DNA of 62,183 nt from positions 1 through 62,183 of the forward strand of contig JADGKB010000087.1 of the NCBI GenBank assembly GCA_027604185.1. The letters run 5' to 3'. Both the position numbers and the translations under genes were made by a program. The DNA is from Boothiomyces macroporosus (Eukaryota > Chytridiomycota > Chytridiomycetes > Rhizophydiales > Terramycetaceae). Shown one piece after another: positions 9,185-21,402 of this stretch. The notes under the pieces were generated by a model. The model saw nothing but the letters and a program-made list of their open reading frames with translations. It was not told the origin of the DNA and ran no database searches. Each line of letters opens with the position of its first letter. Position 1 is the stretch's first letter.

Positions 9185-12023
9185 ATGTCTAAAAAGAATG
9201 ATGATGACAAGGGTAATTGCTTTTAACCCAGATTCCAACCCATATACGAACCTAGAAAAGAGCGCAGTGTTCCAAGAGGCCCGCGTCTTCAACGAGTATC
9301 CAGTTAATCCAAAGAAGTGTCGAATCGTACTAACGAAAATCGTCTATCTCTCACAGACGCAACCGTTTCAAACAAAGGAAGCGACAGACATCTTTTTCTC
9401 CATTACTAGATTATTCCAGAACCAAGATGCAAGTATTTATTAATAATAGGTTCCCTTGAGGCAAATGGTGTACTTGGCAATCAAGGAGCTATCCTCAGTC
9501 GCTGAAGATGTGATGATGGTCACTTCATCAATTACAAAGGACATGAACGCAAAAACGGATTTGATTTACAGACCAAACGCAGTCAGAGCACTAACGAAAA
9601 TCACCGATGTAGAAACTAATTAACAGTAGGCTTCAATGATGCAAGGAATAGAGCGTTTTATCAAACAATCAATTGTGGATCGCAATCCGTAAAATGTTTC
9701 TAACACAAAGAGCTGTTGCGAGTGCAGCGTTGGTATCTGCTATTCACCTGTTCCCATTAAACAAGGATGTAGTAAGAAGATGGGCAAATGAAACACAAGA
9801 GGCAATCAATAGCAAGGGTGTCTCTGCCCAATATCATGCCTTGGGATTGCTCTATCAAATGCGCTCTCATGACAAAATGGCTGTAATCAAATTGGCTCAT
9901 AATTACGCAAAGGTATACTAATTTAACATTAGGGGTCTCTCAGATCACCTCATGCTGTTTGTATGTTGATTAGATATGTATGGAAGATCATGGATGAAGA
10001 ATCCCCTCAGTAAGCCAAAACTAATCAAGAACGCATTCTTTATATGAATACTTGGAAAATTGGTTAAGACACAAAAATGACATGGTTGTTTTAGAGGCTG
10101 CTAGAGCTATTTGCAATTTGAGAGATGTTACACAAAAGGAATTATTCCCAGCTGTTTCCGCTTTGCAATTGTTGCTAGTTAATCATAAAGCCTCGCTTAG
10201 ATTTGCTGCAATCAGAACTTTGAACGTGTTGGCGATGACTCATCCTGCTGCTGTTTTCCCATGCAACTTGGACTTGGAAAACCTTATTACTGATTCCAAC
10301 AGATCAATTTCTACATTTGCCATTACCACATTACTTAAAACAGGAAACGAACAAAGTGTTGATCGTTTGATGAAACAAATTGGAGGATTCATGTCTGAAA
10401 TATCTGATGACTTTAAAATTATCGTTGTAGATGCAACCAGAACATTGTGTTTAAAGTTCCCTGCAAAGCATGTGTCCATGTTGGCATTTTTGAAGGATAT
10501 TTTGCGCGATGAAGGTGGTTATGAATACAAAAAAGCAATCGTAGAAGCAATATTTGACATTATTCGAAATATTCCTGAATCTAAAGAGTCTGGTAAAACC
10601 AAATTAATGCAGCTTTGGAACATTTGTGTGAATTTATTGAAGATTGTGACTATGCTAAACTCGCTGTTCGTATTTTGCATGTGTTGGGAGCTGAAGGACC
10701 AAAAACTAAACAGCCTACAAAGTATATTAGATATATCTACAATCGCGTCATTTTGGAAAATTCCGTTGTTAGAGCAGCTGCTGTTTCTGCTTTGGCTCAA
10801 TTTGCTGAACATTTGGATGATGCTCGTGAACGCATCAAAATTCTATTGGAAAGATGTACAGACGATAATGATGATGAAGTCCGTGATAGGGCTGTAATGT
10901 ACTTGAGAATTATAAACAATAACGAGCTCTCTAGAAAGTATATTGCGAATGGTAATCACTCTTTTATTTAGATTCGTCATATTCTTGGCAAGCGTTGGAA
11001 GCTTCGCTCAATCGCTATGTTCAAAATCCAGCCGAGCATTCCGTTCCATTTGATATGAGCAATATTCCAGTTGTAAGCAAAGCCCAAGAAGAAATGGAAA
11101 ACCAACGTAACCGAGATTTAAAGATAGGCAAAAAAGCTGAAAAGAGTGAGTTGAATATCTCTGGAGCAGTCCCAGTAAAGGAATCTGTGCAAGAGGAAGT
11201 TGTACACGATTATGCCACTGCTATGACCGAAATTCCACAACTTGCACAATTGGGCCGTTTGTTCAAATCATCCACTCCAGTGCAACTTACCGAAGCCGAA
11301 GAAGAATATGTCATTTCTTGCGTGAAACATGTTTTCCCAGAGCACTTTGTGTTTGAGGTACCTTTCATTTCACGTTAGTTTGTTTGCAAGAATACCTTGA
11401 ACGACTGCATTTTGGAAAATGTTCGAGTGGCAATGAGTGTTGAAGCCAGTGAAGATGAATCCATCCAATATTTTGTTCCACAGTTCTGCATACCAGCCGA
11501 CAAATTGTTGTATAACACCCCAAACTCGGTGTATGCTGTATACAAAAGAGACAATCATGTCACACCAACAGGCAAATTTAGCGTCACTCTGGAGTTTGAT
11601 TTGCACGACTGCGATCCAGACTCTGGAATCGTTGACGAAACCTCTTACCCAGACAAGTACCAACCAGAATCAATTGATGTATACACTGGAGATTACGTTC
11701 TTCCTACATATATTTCCTCTTTCGAAGAAAAGTGGGAAGAACTCCCAGCCCTCGCAACTGAAACCTTTGCACTTACCGATGTTAAATCCATCAAACAGGC
11801 TGTTGCTCAACTTGAAGAACAAATTGGTATGCGTCCAATCGATGCTGTAATTAGAGAAGCTCCTCGCACTCAGATTTGCATGGGTGGTACCTTTATTGGT
11901 GGCGAAGTCTGTCTGGCGAAAGTTAATATGGTGCTGTCTCCAAGTGAAGGCGTTACAATGCAACTCAACATAAAATCAAGTCACGAAGAGTTGAGCGATA
12001 GACTTGCCAATTCAGTTGAATAA
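9185..12023 (+). CDS. SEC21: Coatomer subunit gamma (COPI)
   Basis: The spliced protein is 884 aa, the expected length. It is the gamma subunit of COPI coats in Golgi-to-ER transport. The HEAT-repeat trunk is highly conserved ([85 protein letters not shown]). The C-terminal appendage follows ([13 protein letters not shown], then the platform ending [17 protein letters not shown]). Nine introns occur at 9213-9231, 9429-9449 (GC-AG), 9609-9629, 9689-9710, 9913-9932, 10010-10029, 10593-10612, 10952-10971 and 11358-11378, all 19-22 nt. Joining them gives a continuous family alignment with no gaps. The start ATG gives [16 protein letters not shown]. Confidence 0.97.
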
Positions 12024-12071
12024 ACACATTTTTAATATGAAAACTGTAATTTAAAGCGATTTAATAAATGA

Positions 12072-13361
12072 TTAAAGTTCATTTTCAACAACAGCGGCGA
12101 CTCCCATACCGATACCGACACACATGGAGATCAAACCATACTTTTGCTTTTGTCTTCGGAGTTCAGGAAGCAAGGTTGCGATTTGACGAGCACCAGTAGC
12201 TCCCATAGGGTGACCGAATGCGATGGCACCACCTTTTGGATTTACTTTGTTGACATCAATGCCCAATTCTCTAACACAATATACAGCTTGGGATGCGAAT
12301 GCTTCGTTGATTTCGTATACACCAATATCACTTTGCTTCAAACCAACTTGTTCCAAAACAGCTGGAATGGCAACAGCTGGACCGATACCCATGATTCTTG
12401 GTGGAACACCGACAGCAGCGTATCCTAACCATCTGGCTTGGACCTTCAATCCGAGTTTGTTGGCCAAGCTGCGGCGCATCAACAAGACAGCAGCAGCACC
12501 ATCGGTGACTTGTGATGCGTTACCTGCGGTGGTGGTACCATCCTTCTTGAATGCAGGTCTGAGTTTGGCAAGTCCTTCAGCGGTAGCTCCACGGATTCCA
12601 TCATCTGAATCTACGACAGTTCCGTTGGAAAGGGTGACTGGAACAATTTCTTCCTTGAACAATCCTTCCTTTTGAGCCTTGGCAGCTAAAGTGTGGGATC
12701 TCAATGCGAAAGCATCTTGTTCAGCTCTGGTAACGCCAAATTCTGCAGCAACATTTTCAGAAGTGGTTCCCATAGGGATAAGGCTATGATTAAACTTGAA
12801 ACTTACACGTCCGCGGCTGGCCCGTAGTTCAAAACATCTTCGCTGAGGTCAGATGGCATAGCTCCAGGGCCGTAATACATGGTCATAGATTCAACACCAG
12901 CTCCGATACCACAGTCGATGTATCCAGCTTGAATGGCAGCAGCGATTGCACCACAGGTAGCCAAACCGCTGGAGCATTGTCTGTTAACAGCACAAGCAGC
13001 AGTAGTTTCAGGGAATCCAGCATAAAGAGCAGCCATACGAGCAGTAGTAACACCAGCTCCAGGCATCAAGACGTTTCCGACTTGAATATCTTCAACGATC
13101 TTTGGTTCAATACCGCTTTGTTCGATAATTCCCTTTAACACCTTAGCCATGATAAATTCAGGGTGAGTTTCACGGAATCCACCTTTTCCAGCTTTGGTAA
13201 GAGCAGATCGAAGTGCAGAGACGATAACTACATCATCTGGAGATTTAGGTGCTTTGGCTAGCGAATTAACCGCAAAATTTACCTTTAGGAACTCCGGCTC
13301 CAGATTTTGGGCCGCCCAAGTGGGAGGTAATACTTTCAACACGACGGTTAGCTGATGACAT
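12072..13361 (-). CDS. POT1: Peroxisomal 3-ketoacyl-CoA thiolase with PTS2 signal
   Basis: The spliced enzyme is 413 aa and performs the last step of beta-oxidation, thiolytic cleavage of 3-ketoacyl-CoA. The first exon encodes MSSANRRVESITSHLGG, which holds a PTS2 (R-V-x5-H-L), so import is by PEX7. Catalytic residues are visible: the acyl-accepting Cys in NRQCSSGL, the His in NEAFASQ plus GGAIAFGHPMGATGARQ, and the second Cys in MCVGIGMG. Introns are 13258-13282 (25 nt) and 12784-12806 (23 nt). Reading without the first intron loses the PTS2 and gives a false start. It converges on SEC21, leaving 48 bp between the stop codons. Confidence 0.96.
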
Positions 13362-13572
13362 TTTCAAATAATTTTTTAAAAGTGCATTGTTTTATACTCT
13401 TCTGTCACATGCTTCCACCCCCATATGACGAGGCGAAAAAGAATTTCCCCAAGCATCAGCTGGATATAAACGGCCGATATTTGGTTTTATATCTCGTTTT
13501 ATATAATGCTTGAGCTTGGTTGTGCCCTTACACTGCTATCCTACAATCCCTAACTTGGTTTTATTTTTACAA

Positions 13573-16500
13573 CTACAACCAGGGTTTCGCCGAGCAAATA
13601 TAATACTTGGTGCCCTTTGCCAAGCCATAGCTATCATCGGAATCACCAGCAGTTTGGCTATCTACTTTAATCAAGAATGCCAGGATCCATTCACGTTTTT
13701 TGTATCGAGATTGGAATCCATTGTGTGAACTGATGTCTAAAAAGTAATTTGGGCTATCTACATGGAATGCAGCCCACACTTTTGGATTCTTTGTTGGAAC
13801 AAAGAGACACAGATCGTTCGGCTGGAATCTACAATTAACTCGCACTTGCCTTTGGAATGAAATTCTACGATAGATTTCCGTTTTGAAAAAATTATATGAT
13901 TCTTTGAATTCTGTGATCGTGTTTGCTGGAGATACCGACGATATTTGCATTGCTTTATCATAGATGGATTTCATAAGAGAATTGGTGGCAGTCAAGTATT
14001 GGTCCAAGTCCTCTGGAAAAGTTTCAATATCGATATCCAATACATCTGAAAATTTCAATTTGTATGCATTGGAAGGAGATTTCAAGAGCGAATCTAGAGC
14101 ATTCCATTGGGTGTATTGAATTTCAAATTGTTCGATGCATAGCCTTGCTACAATAGCCCAATCTTCGACTGCATTCTTGTAGGCAATTAGCTTTGAATCT
14201 TTTTCATGAACAAGAGTTTGAAGAGCATTGACTTCAGGATTATTCACGACCTTGAAATGCTGTTCTTGTAGTTTCTTTTCCAAGTCAGCATTATTATTCT
14301 TTGACTCATGGAGCGAGTCCTCTAATTCGGTTACTTTAGCTTCAAATTTCTCTATAGACTCTTTTTGAGCGGTAATTTCGGAAATGAGAGCTGTCAGCTC
14401 CTCTTTTTGTTTAACTTCAATTTCACTCTTCTTTTCCAACAGGATATTCACAGAATTGCATTCAGCTTCTAGTACGGCCTCGTGCGCTTGTACCCTGGTT
14501 AATTCGACTTCATTCTCACGTAATTGATTTTCCAAATCATTTATCTTTTGCAATAATGTTACTATTTCATTGGCAACGGTCTTGCTTTAGTAAACAATTT
14601 ACCTGTGCCTCATTACTTGCACCTACACTATCACTCAAAGAAGCTTTGTAACTTGCTAGCAAGGCCATTTGACTAATAACATCATCCTCCACTTTTCGCA
14701 TAAGTTGTCGAAGGTTATCTGCGTGTATTGAGTCTGGGATTAATATAGAGTCAAAGTGCACCACAGAATCATCAGTTGATTTTAAAGTATTTAAACAGGA
14801 ACTGAGATGTGTAGTAACTTCAAAGAGAAGCTTCTTTTGCTGCTCTTTTTCATTACGGATATCATTCAATGTATTATTCAGGTTTTCATTGTTTCTTAAC
14901 GACTACAGTCAATACAATCTTACTGCTATGTACAGACTTTCTAATTCTTTCTTTTCAGATAATGCAGTAGCGGATTTACTTTGTTCTTGTTCCAACTGAG
15001 TATTTAATTTCTTGTTCTCTTGCATAAGCTGGTTAATTTGCTGTTGAAGAGTGTTTGATTTGGTCTTTTCTTTCTCTAGTGCATTTTCCAATTGGGTTTG
15101 TTTCGCCAAATCTAGAGGGTCATCTTGAGATTTATGGTAATTCTCTTGTAAAAGTAATTCCAAACTCTTGATTCTATCCTCGTAAATTTTTATAGTATCT
15201 TCCTGTTTGCGATAATGATTCAGTTGTTCAGAACCCTTGTTTGGAACTTTTTGATCAATTGGGGACACAATATCTAACATTAGCATACATTACCTCCCAT
15301 TCTGGATGCTGATAGCTGCTGCTTTAATTTCTTGTTTTCCTCCTCTAATTTACGAGCCCTATCAGTGAGATTCGATTTGGTGACTATTTTTTCAAAATCC
15401 ACTGCAATATTATCCACCTGTGGTACCATTTTCAGCATAGTTGCCTGCAACTTTGAAATAGAGTCTGAGCCAACACTACCTTCGTGAGTAATTTGAGAAT
15501 TCCTGATTGCAGATACTAAATTTTCAAAAACTAAATTAGAAATTCCATCACCAGTGATATCTTCCAAAACTAGATTTGGAAGAGTGTCTTTTGTGTTAGA
15601 TACAGATATTTCACAATATGGAGGAGGGTCATCCAATCCAGAGATAAGCCCGTTCGGAATGTACCTTGCAATTTCATTTTTAAAAGTTTCTCTCCGCCGT
15701 TCTTCATTTGATCGAAATTGAGACAAGATGTCTGCCATTTCCTTTGCCTTTTTCAAGAATACACGAACATACTCTTTCCTTCTTACAATTTCAACCAAGG
15801 CTGCACCCCAAGCAGGCGCCATTCTATGCACATGTAAAAGTTGTAACAGAGCTTCAGATTGGATATTTAAAGCATTGGATAATGCTGTTATGGTTGGTAT
15901 TACTGAGGCTATCAGGGACTGATAATGAGAAATCGTCTGCAGTCTTCCTTTCAGGACTTGCGTCAAATGAACCTGCTTTAAATAATGAATACCTTTGAAT
16001 CTGAAAAATATACAACAGTTTCCCTTACATAGCGGTCGTATTGTGTAATTTCTGGGATATATTCATCAAGATGAATCCTGTATAGGTGCTCTATTGCTTG
16101 AAATTTCTGCGAGTTGGCGTCACTGTATGTTTGAAGTTCCCTGCAAACATTTTCAACTTTAATTGCATCCCTTTCGAAGTTGATTTGTCTAGCTTCCACT
16201 TTTTGGATTACTTCCTTTACAGAATTTAGCAAATTTTGCAATTTGGGAATACTATTGATTAACAACAATCTACTCTATTCCCGTCATTTTCAGTGCATCT
16301 GAATCACTCCCCAACTTGATATCTTGCATAGTTTCAACCAACTGTGAAGTTTTCACCATCAAGTGTTCGTGGGCCATTTGACAACGATTTACCCATGCAA
16401 ACAGTTTATCTTTCGGAACAAAATCATCCAGCTTCTTACTTTCAGCTACTATTGAACTATGTATTGGTATTTGATTCAAAGTGTTGAGATCGGCAGGAAA

Positions 16501-17195
16501 GCTTAATTAGACTGGGAATACCTTTGCAACAGAGCAGTGTGCTTGGAAAATTCTTTTTGAGCATGCTCATTGAAAGCATGAAAAGTTTCAATTGCGGAGC
16601 TATTTTAGAATCATATTACCTGCTATGGGTCTGTAAATTTTGAGCAGCGAGAGATAAAGCCTTGTCCTGTACCAACTGTTCGTCTAGTAACTTTTGACAG
16701 GTAGAATAATGTTTACGTACAATCTTTAACAGTTCCTTCCAATCAAAATATGTATACCTTTCCATATTGTACATGAGATCTGAATGCGGCCAAGTAGGAA
16801 ACCGTCAAATCTCCCCACTGGTCAGATATTTCCTCTGGAGGTACCGTAATTGCTTCCAATACAGCTGATATTAACCCAACTTACTGGTTGAAGGCACCGG
16901 TGGTTCGATATCAATCGACATGTGTGGAGAAATATGTCCGGCATTAGGATCCAATATTAATCTATTAAACAAATACAAGTCTTCCTAACAATCAAAAATA
17001 GTCCTACATTCGTATCTGGTGATTTGAGCTGTATTCCATTCCCTCCAAGTATAATTTGCGCTTCTATTGGGATTTTGGTCAGCTTTTCTATATCCGTTTG
17101 CAAATCCGATAAACTAAGATTAGTCAAGGTCCTGACTTGGTATAAGATTCCTTCAGTGGAATCAGCACTCCTGTTTCGGCTTGATATATTTTCAT
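13573..17195 (-). CDS. ATG11: Autophagy scaffold ATG11 (FIP200/RB1CC1-like)
   Basis: The spliced protein is 1129 aa. ATG11 organises selective-autophagy initiation by binding cargo receptors and the Atg1 kinase. The N-terminus is ubiquitin-like (MKIYQAETGVLIPLKES, then LTKIPIEAQIILGGNGIQL, EDLYLFNR). A long helical and coiled-coil body follows, and the conserved C-terminal claw is present (FQPNDLCLFVP, WAAFHVDSPNYFLD, KREWILAFLIKV, YGLAKGTKYYICSA). Eleven introns of 20-23 nt are at 17114-17136, 16985-17007, 16865-16884, 16736-16757, 16600-16619, 16502-16521, 16252-16273, 15973-15992, 15274-15293, 14903-14923 and 14581-14602. The start at 17195 is preferred over an upstream in-frame-looking ATG at 17247, because only splicing 17114-17136 gives a contiguous ubiquitin-like fold. 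Confidence 0.9.
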
Positions 17196-17470
17196 GAATT
17201 TGAGATTTGGAAAAGTTTGTTGGGCCCGAAAGTGTCATCCAGCTCATTGATCAGACTAAAATGGAAATCGTCTATGAGGTTCTTTTTGCGGTATTGGGAA
17301 TAAAGCGAATAAATATTATCCTGAAACCGGATTGAAATCTGCTTCTGGATGATTTACCTTCCAGCCTTCGAGTGCAATATCATAAGTGATCTAAATATAA
17401 TATTAATATTTTTATTTTGCATGCAACTATTGTTCTTCAGGGAACACGTCAGCAAACCTTTCTCTCACAA

Positions 17471-18804
17471 ATGGACGCTGCATTCTCTGAATTTGAAAAA
17501 GAATCGTTTGCTGTAGTCACCCTAATTCTGGAATTTTGGCAGAGAAATTATCTGAATGAATCTATTGGATTGCAAGCACCAGCTCTTAGTGATGGAGTAA
17601 AGACAAACTCAATTATTGGCGAAAAAAATGCTATGGCTGAGAATGTACATGATATTGGCTCAGATAGCGATAAATTAACGAGTAATATCAACCCGGATAT
17701 GAGCCCAAGCGAATCAAATCTGGAGCCAGTTCCACAAGAAGCACCTGTCAACCCAATACCAACTGAACCAGTCACGGAAAACGCAGAGCCAATAGGAGAA
17801 ATACCACCTATTCCACCACCAACAGAATCTGATAATGCTAACCCTGAACCAGCACCTGCTTTAGAGGATCACGGTGCTCCAGTTGCTCCTTCAGTTGCAT
17901 CGGATTCTAGCGCAAATCCAAAAGAGACGACTGATACTCAACAAAGTCCAGCAATTGAACAACCACAATCAATATTACCTCCTGATAATGCAAACAGCAC
18001 TGCAACAGCAGAGCAGCAAGTAGAGCCAACAGAGCAGCAAGTAGAGCCAGCAGTAATATCCATCCCTATAACTGCAAATCAAGAAATCACAATAGAAGAT
18101 AAAGTAGTATCATTATCTTTTGCTCCTAAAGCTGAAGAAGTTAAATACAATCCAGCGCCAGTGGAAGAAGTCAAAGAAATTGAATCTGATGAAGAGTTTG
18201 AACCAGCAAAGATCATTGAAGCTAGGCCAGATACTCCTGAGCACCCTGTGGAAGAAGTAATTCCTGCTTATGAACTGAATCCAATGAGTAAGATTAGAAA
18301 CCCACAGCTTAAATATGGTATAATGGCTAACGCCAAGACTAAAAGCAATGGCGCATGGAATTTTCATACTCTCCATCGAGCAACTACCGCCAACCCTGAT
18401 GTCGTAAAATTTCAAACATTCTTTTATCGACCAACATCAGTAAAGCCAATCGCTAGAGCTACTGCTTGTGTTTGGTTTACATTAAAGAAAAAGGTATTTA
18501 TTGATTGATTCAGGAAACCGGCGTTTGGGATGTCGAATATAGATTCGAACATCAATATCAAGCCCATAAGGTGCAATTCCATGCAGGTGCAGCGTATAAC
18601 GGATTGAATTATGATGATGAGTTTAAATTGAAAATGAATGGGCAGCAACTAGCATCGCCATTGAAGCGCTTGTCGTATATAATAGAGTCCAAGATCAATG
18701 CTGGAGAGTTTGCCAAGGCAAAGGAATTATTTAATCTTTCAAAAGAGCTTAGTCCTTATCAGGCACCAAAAGTTGACAGTACAGGCTCGAGTTTGGTTGT
18801 TTAA
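17471..18804 (+). CDS. Unknown acidic Pro/Glu-rich protein with conserved-looking C-terminal domain
   Basis: The spliced protein is about 437 aa. I do not recognise it. The start (MDAAFSEFEKESFAVVTLIL) is a short helix. Residues 60-250 are Pro/Glu/Ala-rich and probably disordered, including a perfect short repeat EQQVEPTEQQVEPA. The last ~170 residues look folded (IRNPQLKYGIMANAKTKSNG, WFTLKKKETGVWDVEYRFEH, LKRLSYIIESKINAGEFAKA). One 20-nt intron at 18494-18513 joins LKKK to ETGVWD. The start is uncertain: the frame is open back to 17417 without an ATG, so either ATG 17471 is correct or a small 5' exon is missed. It is divergent to ATG11. Confidence 0.75.
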
Positions 18805-18844
18805 TTTATGCGAATTTATTAAAATAAAACGTTTATCTACAAGG

Positions 18845-20292
18845 CTAGTTTCGCTTGGGCTGCAACCTGAGAATATAAGACTGACATCTGGATTCAACAT
18901 GGTCTCGGAGTCTAACATTCTCGATATAATTTCCGCAATATTGACACTGCACTACCTCAGTCCCACCATCAGAATTGCGTCCTACGGTGGAGTAGTAATC
19001 TGGATAATCCGAGGCTGGTTGGTAACCTGAATTGACCGAGTCTTGTCTTAAACTTTGATATTGGCCTGGAACACTGATTGTAAAATTGTCTGAATTTGCA
19101 TAAGGAGCCGATTGGAAACTTTGCTGTGAAGTAGAGTGCTTTACTGAAGGTCTTTGTAATAGATTTGCAGTATTAGCATTACTTTGACCAGGTGGTACAT
19201 AGCTAGGAGGCTGACTGTAATTTGATTGAGGTGCTTGGGAATAGTTTGTTTGAGGTGCTTGATTGTAGCCAGAGCTTTGATAGCCACTTACAGGTGCTTG
19301 TTGATAGCTATTAGCATAGGGACCTTGCTGCAAAACGTGATCCGGTGCTGAATAATAACTTAGCGGTTGGTTCAAAGATTGATAGTTTGCCGATTGCCCA
19401 AGTTTTAAAGTTGGCGGGGATTCGGTGTTTGCGTTCGGGACAGCCTTGACAACTGGAGAGTTTTGAACAGATTGGCGCCCATTATATCCAAGGGAAACGG
19501 ACGCTTGAGATAACGAAGACTCGCTTCTCTTTGGCAAATTACAATTTGCACCAGAGCAGTTTGAAGGTGTCTCTTTCATCGTCTTTAGAAAATCTTCTCT
19601 GATTTGCTTTGTAATTTGGGAGCCTAATGTAAGAAAGCATTTACCAGTGTAAGGTGGTAGTTCATCGCCAGGACCAACTGCTCCTTGTGGGATTTGGTTT
19701 GCCATTTCTTTACCGAATTGAGCAATAATCGAGGCTTTGACGGCAAAGTCCGCCCAGCCATTATACTGGATCATAACAGCCTCCTTGTAAAGCAATCTCT
19801 TTGATGCCTCAAACAAGCACTCGAAATCTAATAGTTGCTTATGCAAGGCATTAGAGTCGGATTCCAATTTATCATAAGGCTCGCCTTTCTTTTGCGCTTT
19901 CTTGAATTTCTCGTTTGCAGCTTTGTATTTCTTGTCCAATTCATGCAATTCTTCCGCCTTTTTCTTGATATCTTTTAATTTCTCACGGTAAAGAGCGTAT
20001 GCGCCTAATATTAGTAAAAATAACCTGCGATATCATTCAGAATTTTTTCAATTTCCAGAGCAAACATGGCAAAGTGACCAGTCATATCTTTCAAGTCAAA
20101 GTGTTCTGAATCGCCCCACTTTGTAATATATTTCGAAGCTAAGTAAGATCATGTAGTACTTTCTCCAACTTCACGCCCGCACTTTCGGAACTGCTCGATA
20201 CAGTCTTTTTCCTCTTCAATAAGGGTAGCCAAAGATGGGTCGTGCGACTGAACAGAAATTAATCCTCTACGAAGTCCTTGAAAAGCCGACAT
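18845..20292 (-). CDS. Eisosome Pil1/LSP1-like BAR protein with C-terminal zinc finger
   Basis: The spliced protein is 468 aa. The first ~230 residues form a helical BAR-type module with the Pil1/Lsp1 look: a basic N-terminal start (MSAFQGLRRGLIS), then EIEKILNDIAGAYALYREKL, long Lys/Glu coiled coil, AVMIQYNGWADFAVKASIIA, and a closing PGDELPPYTG. Such proteins curve the plasma membrane into eisosomes. A Gln/Asn/Tyr/Pro/Ser-rich low-complexity region follows (about 260-430, with repeats such as NYSQAPQSNYSQPP). The end is a C2HC-like finger, CQYCGNYIENVRLRDHVESR plus Cys. This zinc-finger fusion is not standard for yeast Pil1. Introns are at 20139-20159 and 20005-20024. Another BAR family is possible. 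Confidence 0.72.
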
Positions 20293-20512
20293 TTTTGATT
20301 CTCGAGTTTTGTAAACAAATTTGCCTCGTTTTACCCTGGAGTGGCTGTACTTGACAAGTACTTGCGAAGCAACCTCACAGCCAGTGAGGGGAGGAAACCC
20401 CCAATCTAAATGGATTAGTCACCTTCACGTTCTCCTGGTGAAATTCGGGATAATTTATGCACACGATTTCATGATCGAACTGCAAACCTCTTTTATTCCT
20501 GTTTGACACTAT

Positions 20513-21351
20513 TTAACAATGCTTCAAGTGCTCAAACAAATCTTGCTCAGACCCAAGCTCCCTTTTACACCCAATGCATATCCATTGATTATTTATCGTA
20601 ATTGACGCTAATCGGTCATTCAAGTGGCGGGGAAGCGAAGGGTAGACTCGTTGATAATCTTGATAGATTTCTTCTATTGATCGATCAACGTGAATTTCGG
20701 TTTTTGCAGAATCAAATCGGTTCATCGCGGGTGAATCTGATTTTAATCCTTCATCAATTTTGGTATTTTTATTCTGATCCAATTGCTGCAGTATTTGATT
20801 TGCAACATACTGAATCTACTGGTTAATCTCGAGTACTTTTAGGCCTACCTCACTCCATTTCTCCAGCAGAATTCTAAAGTTATTAGCGATGGTATCGTTC
20901 TTTTGAATTTCATATTTTGCTGGCAAATTCATCGACAGCACTTTGAGCTCTTGCTCGTTGCGGACATACTGCTCGTAGTTTTCATCATTCTTTGACCCTG
21001 CCAACATCTTGAACGAATTCTCATAGTCTTGAACTATATTTTGAACTTTGGCACTGGAGATGGACAAGTTTTTCAAATTCGCTGCTCGCTCGTCGTAAAT
21101 GTCTGATAGTTCGCAAAGTGAATCTTTTACCTCGGATGTCAGCGAAAAAATGTGGTCTGACAGGTCCTAATTCAGTATTTTTTTACACTGTGTTGACCTT
21201 GGTTTTCTATCCACTTGGAAAAGGACGTTGATTCTTTGATAAAAGCAAAACTACCTTCTACAATCAAACATGAGAGCTCTTCAAATACTTTAGCGATGCG
21301 AGTTTGTTTTGCCACAAGATCATCTACTTTTGATTCTGGTCGTTTAAACAT
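20513..21351 (-). CDS. BAR-like coiled-coil protein with C-terminal C2H2/C2HC finger
   Basis: The spliced protein is 265 aa. It is helical over residues 1-180 (FKRPESKVDDLVAKQTRIAK, SLTSEVKDSLCELSDIYDER, FRILLEKWSEVGLKIQYVAN) with spacing typical of a BAR or other helical bundle. It ends in a zinc-binding motif, CIGCKRELGSEQDLFEHLKH plus Cys. Introns of 20-21 nt lie at 21167-21186 and 20816-20836. It is directly upstream of, and in the same direction as, the Pil1-like gene, which has the same domain order (helical module, linker, terminal finger), so the two may be diverged duplicates. No exact family was recognised. The 20293-20512 gap between them is non-coding and holds a CCTCAC/GTGAGG inverted repeat. 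Confidence 0.7.
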
Positions 21352-21402
21352 AAGACGCGAAAGCTCGTTATGGAATATAAATGGGCAAGATGTAATTACG
21401 CT

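Noticed and set aside
17191..17405. Minus-strand reading frame upstream of ATG11 (ends RKKNLIDDFHFSLINELDDTF and so on), whose TGA overlaps the ATG11 ATG
   Set aside because: It looks code-like and has a plausible 19-nt intron, but I find no start codon or supportable upstream exon. It is more likely the ATG11 leader region.
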